A stretch of DNA of 64,000 nucleotides from Epiperipatus broadwayi (taxonomy: Eukaryota > Onychophora > Udeonychophora > Euonychophora > Peripatidae), in assembly GCA_028023455.1 (NCBI GenBank), contig JAQFVV010006295.1, positions 1,176,001 to 1,240,000 of the forward strand, written 5' to 3'. This document shows, piece after piece, positions 48,915 through 61,277 of this stretch. The translations under genes and the position numbers were made by a program. How positions within the stretch are numbered: position 1 is the first letter of the stretch; every line of letters begins with the position of its first letter. The notes under the pieces were generated by a model. The model searched no databases. It had not been told where the DNA came from and saw only the letters and a program-made list of their open reading frames with translations.

Positions 48915-50765
48915 TAAAACTGTTGCAGTCTTAAATTTAATTATAGATTAATAAACTATGATTATTATCTGGTTATTTGTGACTTAAATTCTTTTAACTT
49001 CTATTTGCATAATTCACTTTATAACAGAAAATCTTTATCAAAACTTGCATGTATGATTCTAAAGTTTTTGGAAGTGACAAACTTGCTTAATGTATGTAAC
49101 ACATTTTGCATTAACCATTGTGAAGAAAAAATGTCCTTCACATTACATGTTAAAATTGTATGTTTTTTTTTTTTTTTTTTGCACTTTCGGACATTACACT
49201 CCTCTTCTAAAATATATATATTTTTTTGCAAAAAACTACTTAAATCTGTGCACCTACCATAACAAAAAAAAACAGGTATTGTTTTAACAACTAATACTGT
49301 CTATTGCATCTTTGCATTGTATAGTAAATGTATTAAAGACCAGATTTATTTCTAATTGATGTTGCATCATTTGCATTTTGAATGAAGGCTTCTTTATTGT
49401 TTGACTCATTTGTCAGTTATCTTATCGAGTTCAAACAGCTGCCTCAGTTATGATGAGCCATTTTTAATAGCTATAAGTGTGTGAAAAATATATTTCTTTT
49501 ATATATTGTTATCTAATCTAATATAATGTTGCATTGGTTATCATTACTTTCTCATAATTCAGGTAATCATCCCAAAATTTCATGGTGGTCAACCAGTATA
49601 TTGCAACTGACATTTTGCCCATTTCCACTTCTAAAAATAAATAAAAATTAACCATATAGAGGAATGAAAATGTGGAATTCTGAAACAGGAAAATGATAAG
49701 AATGGTTATAGGAAATATAATTAAGAAATGGCAAGAAAAGAGGGTGAAAAGAATGAAACATCATATTAATTGTGAAAGTTATTTTATTATTAAAAAGAAA
49801 TGATAGCATATTAAACTATGTAATTGTAAACAAAGGGGAAGGAGAATATGTTAGGATTATTATCAACATCAGTTCAAACAAAGAAATGAGACATGCAGTT
49901 GAATGTAGGAAATAATGAAATGGAAAAGTTTTGGAAAATGGTGGAATCATTATAATTTAAAACACAAAAAAGAAACAAATGAAGAATTAATGAAATTAAA
50001 GCTAAGTTCTCAAATAACTGGAAGAATGCAGTAATTTTAATTTAAGAAAAGTAAAATTTTATTTTGATAGACCTTGGGAACACATATTACAAGAGTAGTT
50101 ATTAAAATTATTTTGATTTTCAGCTGTGAATAAATAATTCTGAAGGTCACTTACATTCTTTTCTCTTGGTGATTTTTCCTTCAGGGTCAAAATATTCTAA
50201 TTAATGAATAAGCTATGAAAATTATTCATAGCTATCTAAAAACTTGTCCTTAAAACATATATATGAGTTACATAGTTTTAGTTTTTTTTAATTCTAGGAA
50301 AAATTTTATGCTGGTCTATTTTTAAATTCACTGTGCCTGATTAGTAATTATCTCAATATAATGTAATTTTAATCAATTGCAAAAAATAAATAAATCAGCC
50401 TTTATTTTATATTCACTCATTGGATGATATAATATTACATCTTGCATTACACACATATAAACTTGTATATGTAAAATGGCTATCTCTTTCAAAACATTTT
50501 CCAGATGTTATTCATTTTTCCATAAGGCTTTTTTTAAAGATAATTTCCAGTGATTTTATTTCTTACTTTCTATTTTTATAGGACCATCCCTCTGACAGCA
50601 GTTTTTCTGAATTAGTCAAGTTGCTATATAACTTATAATTACTTGGTTTAATGTTTATTACCATCTAAATGTAATTTAAAAAATGAATATCATTAGTATT
50701 TATCTTAATTGGGACTAAATATTACCAAAATCACACTTTTCTTTATTTTGCTGTAATATCCTATA
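48915..50765. other. AT-rich stretch without recognisable genes
   Basis: Intronic AT-rich DNA. The segment 49,650-50,060 is unusually purine-rich (GAATGAAAATGTGG style) and might be an old coding relic, but no motif is readable. Frames on both strands at 49,005-49,290 arise from a poly-T tract. Confidence 0.4.
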
Positions 50766-50767
50766 AA

Positions 50768-50907
50768 TACAATTTATTCAAACCACTTCGAACACTTTTT
50801 ATCAAAACTCTTTATTTGTATATACACTACGTTTCGACTGTCTTACAGTCTTCTTCAGAGCCAGTTCATTTTAATTTCTTAAAATGAAGTGGTTTGGATG
50901 AATTGTA
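50768..50907. mobile_element. 140-bp TIR element of the TTTCGACTGT family
   Basis: TACAATTTATTCAAACCACT at 50768 is mirrored by AGTGGTTTGGATGAATTGTA ending at 50907 (two mismatches in 22 bp, TA at both ends). The core carries CGTTTCGACTGTCTTACAGT and CTTCTTCAGAGCC. Small, noncoding and complete in appearance. Confidence 0.75.
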
Positions 50908-50909
50908 TT

Positions 50910-53900
50910 TAATTGGGACTAATTTTAATACTATTAGATATTTTGATTAGTTGACCTTGTTAGATAAAATGAAGTTGATAGAGCAGATAGATAATATATC
51001 TGTAATACCAGTTAAGATTTCTAGTTATTATTTTTACTTTGGTCCATTAACTGTAATGAAGCTGAGGAGAGACCCTTGAGATTATCAATGAAAAGTGGGG
51101 CTTTGTATTTGTAAAAAGGTTTTGACTTGTTTACTTAGATAATTTTAGATATGAAAGTGCTACAAATGTAAATGATTACTAAACACTTAAAAATGCAGAA
51201 ATTTATATTTAAATTGAAGCCCTTTATTATGGTTTAGATGGTTGGCTCAAAAGGACTTTCTCAACATCAAAGAAGATTTTAATATGTTCCAAATGTCTAT
51301 TCATGGGATATCTTTTTTTTTTAATGCAATGTTAGAAAATTTCTGAAATATGGTAGAATGGATCATTGAGAGCATGTATGTGTTAAATGTCTGCTATGGT
51401 TGTATTGGAGTTCTAGAAATCCAGAGCATAGTTGACTTTGCAAAGGAGTTTATGCATAAAAGTTTATAAAGTGTATGTAATAAGCTAGTGATGATGAACA
51501 TTTGAAATGTCTCTTATGGGGTACTTTGCACAAAGAATCCATCTCTTCAATATCCAACCAAATTCATAATGATCCTTAATTCCAAAAATGAATCAGACAT
51601 TAGCAAAAGTTATGCAAATGAGATTATAGTTTCTCAGATCTATAAGATTGCAAAACCATAACAAGAATAATAATTTGAATTATGTTTTGTAAAGTGATTT
51701 TCTTCTCAAGTAGTGTATATATGGACAATGAATTATTACTGTTTCTGATTCTCTTCACTTATTAAAAGAGAATTCTTAATAGCAAAATAAGTAAATCATT
51801 ATAATAGATTTCAAATAAAAAAATATTGGGATTATTTGTTTTGAAGAGATCCAGGTGTATAAAAGATATCAGGAAGATGCCTATCCTTTGATTTTATCTA
51901 TGTGACTGAATATTCATTTTTATATTTAAACTAAGAAAATGTAGTAACAATGTACTATTGGTGAATTAATTGTTTATTGCTACAATTTCAAACTATTGGA
52001 ACTAGTTCTACATTCCAGAAATTTTTTTAATTATTTCAACAAAGAACATATACTAAGCTTGTCAGGTGTGTGTTTTGGGTTTTTATTGAAGATATTATAT
52101 TTACCAAAAAAAAAATGGGAATGTCTTCTTATCAAAAAGTGACAGACATTTAGCATCTATACTGAAGCAAGATTGGCTGAAAGGAAATATTTTCCTTTGA
52201 TATCATTTAGCTGTAACAGTAATACATTTTTTGTCTGACTTTATTTTTGGTAGCCAAGTAATATGATTCTGTTACTATATTTCTAATTATTTTTTTTGAA
52301 AACAATAAAAAAATGAATATTTCTTGAATGTTGAAGCAATGAGAAAATTGGTCCAAATTATTACTAATGCTTTCATGCATCACAAAAATCTATGTGAAGG
52401 TATTGTAGGTTTTTTGCATTTATATGGTTGTCTAATGTATGTCATAGTGTTGTAATTATATTATTCAATTAGTGATTTTAGGCATCTATTAAATCATGTT
52501 GTCATTTGGCATTGCTCCAGATATTGCTCAATTTTGTTGAGAAAATCTCAACAAAGAGGTGACATCTTTTTGAGAATTGTTATTAAGCATTATATTTACA
52601 GACTCTCAACAATAATAATGATTTTATGGTAAACTGAATTACATTAGTACTTTAAAATCTTGATTTAAAAATAAATATGTGCACTTGGTAAGATATGGAA
52701 CATACATGCTTTACAGAAAGTGTACTGATGTTTGGGATTTGATTTAACGAATTTATTGTTATATAAAATATAACATCATAATTATGTTTTTTCCTTAGAT
52801 TTTTTAATTTAGAACTGTTAATAGTCATGTGGTGTGTTATTTTTAAAAAGAAGAAATTAATAGGTAGGTAAAAGTAGCTTTTAAATAATATTTAGTAAGG
52901 CAAAGGCTTCTTCAACCACTATCCAAACAAAAAAACCTAAATAAATAAATCATTATTTGCAAGCTTTTCGATTACTAGATGGTGAAAGTTTAATAGTCTT
53001 CCATTTTTTTATTAGATATATCTTCATATTGAATCATATGCCCATAGATACATTTAGGTATATATAAAGATATAACTATCATTGGTATTACTGATTCAAC
53101 GTGTTTTATTCATTCCCAGAGTTGATGGTAATAGTGTTGATACGGTGTAGTACGAATAATAATTATTAGACCTAAAGGTTATAGATCTATTCAAATTGAT
53201 CCAAAAAAAAAAAAAAAAACTAGTTGTCTCAATTAAATGGAAATTAATCAACTTTGGGTGAATGAATGTGATATTGCTACTCAAGCAATTGATATATGAT
53301 AAATAAATAACCAAATCTAAGTACCCAAATGATAACTTTGAAAAAGCCAATTTTTGATATTAATAAGTAGTTAATTTGGTATTATTTTAAAAATATATAT
53401 CTTAATTTTGCCTGGTAAATTGAAGGATTTTCATTTTAAACTCTTGACGATTCATAACTTGAATCCTAGTCTCACAAAAACTAATTAAGACGTACCTTGA
53501 AAATAAATTCTTTTTATGCTTTTAACTATTATAAATATATTTTTTTCATAATAGTGTTTGTGAATGCAGTCCCACCTATTTTTATATATAAATACATAAT
53601 AGTTTATTCTTTTCTTCTTTTTTTAAAGTTTTTTTTAATGATGATTAACAAAAAAATATGCTAATCAAACTAATGACTAGTATATATTTTACAAATAATT
53701 GCCTTCTGCTTCACTTGTATTATTCAATATTTACTGATTTTAATTATTATATAGCTAGAGCTTAGTTTTTATTTTTAGTAAGTCTTGTTAAAATTTAAAA
53801 TAAAATGCAACTAACTAGCTTATTAAGTATTATAGAGTGATTTAAAATGGAAAACCATTTTATTAAAAATATTTTTATTATTGTGATGTGCTGTATATTT

Positions 53901-54630
53901 TTAATTAAGAAAATACACAATCGAATAACAAGTAATTTTAATTTTTTATTTATTTATATATAATGTAACAAACATTACGTGAAGAAAGTTATTTATTAAT
54001 AATATTTTTAAAATATATATATTTACTATACCGTATCAAATCTGCAATTACAATAACGTGTATTTCAAATCTATGTAGTCTTTACTGACATCTAGTGTAA
54101 TAAAAAAATATTATTTATACTTTTGTAATAACGGATATTACCAATATTATCATATAGACTTTATTTTTAATTATTTTGATTTCTGGTATTGTTTTCCTCA
54201 TTTTTTCTTTTAATGCTATTCTTTGTAACGCTTTTTCTAAGTACTTAATATGGTTAATAACAAACTACAAATCTTTATCAGTTTTATATATTTAGTTGTT
54301 TCACTTATATAGTGTATGTAATACTGTAAAACAGATTTACCGAATGAAAATCCTTGATCTTTATTGGGAGTAATTTGCAATCGCTTTTCACATTAAATTA
54401 TTATAATGTATGATCTTTAAAATTTATTGTAAATTGGTGATGGCTCTGATAATATTAAAATGTAGGATGTGTGTGTATGCATAATTTTAAATTAATGTTA
54501 AATTTGAATCTTTTTTTTTAAATATATATATATATATTGTTTTAAAATTTGTATCTTCTAGAAATTTTAGTTTTAAATGTATTAGTCATATTTATGTAAT
54601 TTAAGTTGTTGTTTTTTTTTATCATTTGCA
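50910..54630. other. AT-rich intronic stretch, nothing recognised
   Basis: AT-rich sequence upstream of the gene A exon at 54632. Moderately complex patches at 51,240-51,660 and 52,080-52,300 hint at decayed mobile elements, but I could read no family motif. Confidence 0.4.
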
Positions 54631-54631
54631 G

Positions 54632-54698
54632 TGTATGGGCATGTTTTTGTAACATTGAGATGTTCAGAATTTGGACTATCAGAAGTTAATGATTTGAG
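54632..54698 (+). CDS. Gene A candidate exon
   Basis: The acceptor GTTTTTTTTTATCATTTGCAG and the donor TTTGAG|GTAAGA are both near consensus. The 67 bases have one open frame: TG, 21 codons, AG, reading YGHVFVTLRCSEFGLSEVND then L. TG joins the A of the 24778 exon to make Met; AG joins the A of the 56377 exon to make Arg. The other two frames contain stops. Base composition is richer than the flanking introns. It follows the membrane segment in the predicted protein. Product not recognised. Confidence 0.6.
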
Positions 54699-54699
54699 G

Positions 54700-56376
54700 T
54701 AAGATTATATATGATGTACTACTTACTGTTGACTAAAAGCTTTTAGATAAAAAAATATTTCTATTTTTTGTTGTTGTTATTTTAATGTTTAGTATTTTTC
54801 CATTGTATAGTACATCTTAAAGATGTAGGGCCTCATTAAAGCTTAGAATAAATTGTTATGGGGCTCCAAGTAATGGCAAACTACTCCAGTGACATTGAAC
54901 AAACATTATTGCTTGGTAGTATACTAATATTCTCTCCATGTGCAGCTGATTATATGGCATGCATGCAAAACAAGGGAGGGACAGCTTATGTATATATTTG
55001 TTAGTGACTAATCCTTTAATATAAATGTAATGGATATTAAAATATTCACTGAGCTGTTTATGAAAGCAAATAATCTTTGAATGCCATAGACAATTGAGCA
55101 CAACAGTTTGTCCCAAATTGCTAGCCTATTTTTTTCTTCCTTTTAATCAGAGGCTAAATTATGAGCTTTTGCTTACCAATAAATTAATGTTATATTGAGC
55201 TATCTATATTTAGATTATTAGCTTATTGTTATGTTTTATTATCTTAGCTTTTTGCCCTCCTTGATTAGGCTAATTATCGTTGTGTATTATTAATTCAACA
55301 ATATATTTACTGCATAAGTTTGAAAATGCCACTAATATTTATTATAACTTGTATTTTAATATATGTAAGTGGTAAGTAAGTTTGAATTATTGAAGTTAAC
55401 GAACATATTAGTTTTATGAAGTATCAAAAAAGAAAAAATTGGATACAAAAATAAGATTTTATTATTCAATTAACTTTTTGATTATATAATTATAGAGAAA
55501 AAAATTTTTGATAGCACTTTCAAAAAACCTTATATAAAAAACAATTTGAAATGTGTCTAAGGAAAACAGATAAGTATATAAACAGTGAGGATTGCCAATT
55601 CCTCTACAAGCTTTATGATAAATGCTTAGCCAGAGCCAGCACTTAAAATATCTCTGTCAGGAACTAGAGTAAACAATCATTATATTCCTAAATTATTTAA
55701 AATTTACCTATTAAGAAGCTTGCGACATTATAAGGGGGAAGGAATAATTAAAAATATATATGGGGGGGGGAACACCAAATAGTATATATATATATTTGAA
55801 AACCAGGCACTCTTCACAAACCTGGACCTTAATTGTAAATATAGGAAATTTGAACTGGACCAACTAACGAGTGCTGGTTTAGCACAAAATACGTATATTG
55901 TGATTATTTATCTTTTCTACATGTGTGTGGTCATGTGTATCAGTTGTATGAGATAGTGTGGATAATTGAAGAGTGCTTGAAAGTCTGAGTTCAAATCCCC
56001 TATAAAAATATATGAAAATTAATTTATTCATTCAGTATATTGAATGGAGGGACTTGAACTTAGGATTTTTAGTCTATATTCATCCTCCACTCCATCTCAA
56101 ACAATATATATATATGAGTATCTAATGTTATATAATGAATATTTTTATTATACAATTAATATGCTATTGAAATGTAATTTATTATTGTTGTTATTAGCAT
56201 ATTTTATATTAGGCTTAAAATTGCATGTAAATGTGCTAAATGTTATAAAAATTTTCTTTTACATAAAAGCACAACTAGGTTTAGTAAGGTAGGAATGACA
56301 TTTATATTTGTGTAAATATATTTTGATCTGTATTTAAATGAATGATGAATGTAATGAATGTTTTTATTTATTTTAG
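54700..56376. other. Gene A last intron, nothing further recognised
   Basis: AT-rich sequence between the last two exons, with G9 near 55762 and (TA)n runs. An 86-codon minus-strand frame (54856-55116) shows no known motif. Confidence 0.4.
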
Positions 56377-56461
56377 AAAAAAATTATGTAAAAACATAAC
56401 GATTGCACTTCTATCTGCTATATCCCACAATGCAACAATTAAATCTGGGAATAACTTGTAA
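56377..56461 (+). CDS. Gene A candidate terminal exon
   Basis: The acceptor TGTTTTTATTTATTTTAG is followed by one base completing an Arg codon, then 27 codons (KKLCKNITIALLSAISHN and on to KSGNNL) and TAA at 56459-56461. Frame 1 would stop after four codons and the used frame is the one predicted by the preceding exon. The tail is weakly hydrophobic (ITIALLSAI). An AATAAA at 56660 gives a plausible 3' UTR of about 200 bases. With the upstream exons it makes a C-terminal fragment of about 96 residues. Confidence 0.55.
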
Positions 56462-56659
56462 ATTTTTTGAATAACTAAGAATTTTCTGGCAAGTTTAGGA
56501 TTTCTTTCAGATAGCTTCCCCACAGTCAGCCAAGGGATATCTAACTAATGTTAATTATGGGATTATATGAAGAGAGCATTGCAGTGGGTTTTATGACTAT
56601 GTTGTCATTTAACTAGTCCTGTAATTTTACAAATTTTTGTACAGCTTTACAATACAGTT

Positions 56660-56665
56660 AATAAA
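56660..56665 (+). terminator. Polyadenylation signal AATAAA of gene A
   Basis: AATAAA in the expected sense, 199 bases after the predicted stop codon. In AT-rich DNA this hexamer is frequent by chance, so the support is positional only. Confidence 0.35.
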
Positions 56666-56699
56666 ATACAATATTATCTTATCTTTACTAACAACAGCA

Positions 56700-57660
56700 T
56701 AATATGACTTTATCATTATCATCTTTATTAGTTATTTGTTAAAAACAAAAAGGTCTCACATATCAAAACTTATAGATCTGTTTGTCTTTCTATATCTTTC
56801 AACCCTTTAAATATTGTTATCTTTAATATCATCTATACCGCATTCCTCTATCTTTTATAATTATTTTAGTAAATGCCAGTCTAATTTCTTTTTCTTAATG
56901 ACTGATCTTTTCTTTAATTTACTTTTTAAGAGCTCTTTATAGTTAATCTTGTTCATCTAATTTATTGAATTTCATTATTCTTTATATATAAAGCTTTCAT
57001 TCCCCCCATCTCTTTTGTCCTAATTGTCTGCACATCTGTTTAATACAATATTGTATTTCATACAAAGCATTTCATGCCCCTCCTCCATAGTCTGATTTTA
57101 ATGAACCATAAAATAATTTTCCTACCCCTATTAGAAGCTTGTTTAGTCATTAGAATTTTTATTGTTATTTTTATACCATTATTTTCATCATCAGTTATCC
57201 AATTTTTCAAATATTTAAAAATATTAACCAAGGCTGTAATTTATTTTTACCATGTGTGTGGGTTTTTTTACATATATAATAAAAGTAATTTTAAGAGTTC
57301 TACTAATTCAGTATAATATTTTGATAAACGTATTTTTAATATTTGTTCTGTCATATATATATATATCATCAGCAAATCCTTATTTCATCATTATCAAATA
57401 ACTAACAAGTACATTATTGTTTTAAGTCTGTTACATATTTTTCTTATATAGAATGGTCCATTAAATTTTACAAAATATACCTAACAAATCTCTCTTCTTC
57501 CATCCAATCCATATATTTTTTTAAAAATTGTAGAAAAAGTAGCCCAAATTATTGAAACAAATATTAATATTACAAATGGAGCTGCTACATTTGCTATATT
57601 TTGTTCCAAGCTTCCCTTGCTTACATTGTACATGCATATAAATTAATATTATAAACAAAA
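56700..57660 (-). pseudogene. Possible remnant of a reverse transcriptase
   Basis: On the minus strand near 57,365 a segment reads FADDIYIYDRTNIKNTF, resembling the catalytic FADD block of non-LTR reverse transcriptases, in a region otherwise full of stops. A single short motif in AT-rich DNA can arise by chance, and I could not read supporting blocks upstream with confidence. Confidence 0.25.
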
Positions 57661-57702
57661 TTACATCACATGATCACTATTTCTTATGCTTGCTCATAAC
57701 TA

Positions 57703-57974
57703 TTATTAAAACAGGCAAAACTCTCCATACAGTAGTGCCACTCAGTGCAAGCCAGAGTAATCAATGGATGCCAGAAGACTAGGAGATCTAGGTGCAGTGC
57801 TCTCAGATCCAAGGCTCCTCGCTGATGAAAGCCACAAGTTAAAAATTAGTCTGGAGATATTGGATGAAGAAGCACTAGATAGGGATTTTATGCATAAGCC
57901 TTCTGGCATCCATGGATTACTCTGGCTTGCACTGAGTGGCACTACTGTATGGAGAGTTTTGTCTGTTTTAATAA
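57703..57974. mobile_element. Foldback MITE, copy 2
   Basis: Starts TTATTAAAACAGGCAAAACT and ends with its inverse (GTCTGTTTTAATAA). The ~78-bp arms are nearly perfect, including GCCACTCAGTGCAAGCCAGA. The interior carries CTCAGATCCAAGGCTCCTCG and GATGAAAGCCACAAG. Better preserved than copy 1. Open frames on both strands (57742-58008 and 57764-58084) are by-products of the palindrome. Confidence 0.88.
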
Positions 57975-58740
57975 ACAAAATTAATAATCTATCAATGAAG
58001 TCATTCATTCACATTCATTTAAAAAGTAAAAATCATAAAATCTTACTACATCATATTTTTATTTTAAATAAAATGAATAAGTGAAGTGTTAAACTTTTAT
58101 CACAATTAAACGCATTTTTTTCAATATATTTTTTTCTCCCTACCACGTCGTCTCAGTATCACTTGTTTATGTCCTCTAATTGTCGTAATATGCTTATGTC
58201 CTTATTGACTTTGCAATCTATATATTTTCTCTACTTGCCATTATACATTTTAAATTCGTAAATAAACTATTCAAATTTTAAAACTTTCTGATGCAATTAA
58301 AAAAAAAATTATACTGTATATATAAATATTTCTGTTACTATTAAATGCTAGATTTTATTTTATTGCTTGAGAAAAATGTGAATGCTCTTACATTTCTTAA
58401 AACTTTAAAGTTTTATGTTTAAAAAATATTTTATTATATGCAATATTTTCCCACATCATGGGATGAATAAGAAAAACAAATCATAAAATGGGCTTTTATT
58501 TAACCTGAATAAATGTTATTTATAAATTTGATTGCATGAAGTCAGGAAAATGGATGCTTCCATATAGTAAAATGTATTAATTTTACAAACTTCAATGTTT
58601 CTATTTTTTGTTTATTTACATTTTTTTTTTTTACATTTTCTTGAATAGCATTTTAATTGAAATAGTGTATAGTGATGCAGCATATGTCATGATATCACTG
58701 TACTTTCTATTTCTATATGCCTCAATAATATGCATTATCC

Positions 58741-59939
58741 TAGTCCAAAGTTTCAGATTTAGACCAACCAAGAGAACAAGCTGGATTTAAAAGTGGTTTT
58801 AGTACAGTAGATCATATCCAGGTATTGAGAGAAGTTATAGAAAGGACAAATGAATATGAGTTGTCATTATGTTTTGGATTTGTAGATTATGAAAAGGCAT
58901 TTGATTCTATAAACATTTCTTCAGTGATTAAAGCATTGGATCATCAAGGTATAGATCCAGGATATTGTCATATTTTAAAGAATATTTATAAAAATGCAAC
59001 AGCAACAATTAGATTACATAATGATACTGGGAAAGTCAACATTGAGAAAAGTGTAAGACAAGGTGACTCCATATCTCCAAAACTTTTTACAGCAGTGCTG
59101 CAAGAAGTATTTTGTGGATTAAAATGGGAAACTAAAGGAGTGAAAGTAAATGGAGATTATTTAAGTCATTCAGATTTTGCAGATTATGTAGTTGTTTTTG
59201 CAAATAATGCTTCAGAGCTGCAGGAAATGTTACAGGAATCAGATGAAAGTAGGAAAGTAGGACTAAAGATAAATGTTAAAAAGACTAAAGTAATGTTTAA
59301 TCGATTTGATCAAAATATGAAAATAAAGATTGATTATGATGAATTAGAAGAAGTTAAGAATTACAAATACCTTGGTCAGATTATTAATACAGATGGGAAC
59401 ATATTGGAGGAAATTATTCATAGAATTAAACTTGGTTGGAGTGCTTTTGGTAGAAATAGAAATAGCTTGATACTAAAAGGAAATATGCCTATGTGTTTGA
59501 AAAGGAAGGTTTTTAACACATGTGTTTTACCAGTTCTTACTTATGGATCTGAGACTTGAATGCCTAATAGAAGAGCAATACAGAGACTTCAGACCACTCA
59601 AAGAAGTATGGAGAGTTGTATGTTGAGAGTAATAAGAAGAGATCTAAAACGCTATGTATGAGTATGAGAACAAACAGGTGTTACTGATCTCATTGAAAAT
59701 GGAGTTGGGCTGGACATATTGCTAGAAGAGATGATAATAGATGGACAATTGAAATTTTCAACTGGATTCCAAGAGATTGTAAAAGACCCAGAAAGAGACC
59801 ACATGTGAGATGGATGGATGAAATAAGAAAAGTGTGCAGGGGTGATGTGGAGGAGAAGCTAAAGATCGGAGAAGATGGATTAAACTTGGAGAAACCTTCA
59901 TCCTGCAGTGGATCGATAATGGTTGATGATGATGATGAA
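58741..59939 (+). pseudogene. 5'-truncated RTE-clade LINE, reverse transcriptase and 3' end
   Basis: The element enters at about 58759 in the middle of the reverse transcriptase (REQAGF), lacking the endonuclease. It keeps VDYEKAFDSI with its catalytic Asp, VRQGDSISPKLFTA and NYKYLGQIINTDG. The second catalytic block reads FADYVVVF (~59,176), where the family has FADD, so one essential Asp is Tyr. A TGA at 59557-59559 replaces the Trp expected after TYGSET; more TGAs and a frameshift follow, and the rest (WAGHIARRDDNRW, then RPRKRPHVRWMDE) continues in another frame. It ends in the clade's TGATGATGATGA tail. Intact relatives reverse-transcribe their RNA at a nicked target. This copy is dead. 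It lies about 2.3 kb beyond the gene A stop codon. Confidence 0.9.
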
Positions 59940-59944
59940 TCTGC

Positions 59945-60680
59945 TAGAAATCTGTCTTTCAGAGCATTTGATAACAATTTAGCTGTGTATGTGTGTGTTT
60001 AATCAAATTGTTCCAAAATGTTCTCATTTTTATTGTCTTACAATAATTGAATGCAATAATATTTAATATATATAAACACACAGTGCAATTTTCTTGAAAA
60101 AATACATTCATCAAACATCAAGTAATAAAAAATTAATAATGCAGTAAATTGACAGAACAGCCGTGATTGAAAGGAGAAAAAAAAGATTGAGTTATAGATT
60201 ATTCATACTGGTTTTGACAGGGGCAAGCATATACAAGAAATTCTTTAAATGAAATTTATGAATTTCTAATTTTTTTTATTTAATATTTTTTTCAACACTG
60301 TGTTATTGAAGTAATGAGAACTAGTCTTAGTCTATATCTAAAGTTGTTTTTAATTGGTTATTCAAATTTTAGATATATTTACCATAAAAAAATCACCAAT
60401 ATGTTGAAATAGTTTTTTTTTATAAAATATCTCAAGAAAACAAGTATTGGATTTAATTGGATAGATATTCAATAATCAATTCTTAACATATTTAATATTA
60501 CACTTTGTGGAAAGTTACAGTCCTATATAAAGCATGAAGTGATTTAAAAATAATCATCTTCTGAGAGGAGTACGATAGTATTTAGCAGATTCTAATAATT
60601 TTATATATTTTGCAGTACTTATAAATTATTATTGTCATCATACCTGCATTGTAAAGCCTTCAAAAATTTTAATTCGGAAA
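59945..60680. other. AT-rich stretch, nothing recognised
   Basis: Noncoding AT-rich DNA between the LINE and the TIR element at 60685. No repeat or splice-flanked frame seen. Confidence 0.45.
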
Positions 60681-61277
60681 ATGAATTGGTTGTTTTCTCA
60701 TTCTTGGTGTTCGCCTTAAGATGTCTCTACTTCTAGGTAAATTCCTAGAAATATACCGTTTCACCGGCCTTCACCCAACCAAAGAGGAATTTTTCTACGT
60801 TATAAACGCAGAAAAGTCCTCACGTTATGTTGGATGGAGGAGGTGACGGCGACAGAAGCCAACACAAAGAGACTTCTTTCTATGATAAAACACAGAAAGA
60901 GTTCCCGACGGCTGCCGGTTATGGCTTTTTTCTATGCTAAAAGCAAAGAGAAAGAAATGCCTTGATTGGCTGCCGTAGTAGTCGATTTTGTTCATCATTT
61001 TCTCGTAATAGTAGAATATCTATTTTCTCTGTAGTTTCGTGTGAGAGTGTGTGTCTTTGAAGCAGTCATAGTTTTTTAAAATTTGATAAGACGTCTATTT
61101 TTTTTAATGTGTTGTAACTTACTTTACTGTTGTAAGTTTAGTAATAATGTCCTGAAGATTCCATTACGAAGGGGTAACCCTCAAAAATTGCTTTTAAGGG
61201 TGCGAAAGGGAAAAAAAATTAAAGGATCACACGAAAAGTACCGTTTTCGCGAGAATTCGTCCGTGACCAGTTACTTT

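Noticed and set aside
49005-49290. Overlapping frames on both strands around a poly-T tract
   Set aside because: Three overlapping frames share one low-complexity tract, with no splice or start context.
50820-50870. Hammerhead ribozyme in the TTTCGACTGT core (reverse strand CTGAAGA...stem...GAAA)
   Set aside because: CTGANGA and GAAA flank a real stem, but an extra base sits before the stem and no closed stem III or stem I pairing is evident. Kept only as a structured core.
57742-58084. 88- and 106-codon frames at 57.7-58.1 kb
   Set aside because: They are mirror-image readings of the foldback MITE.
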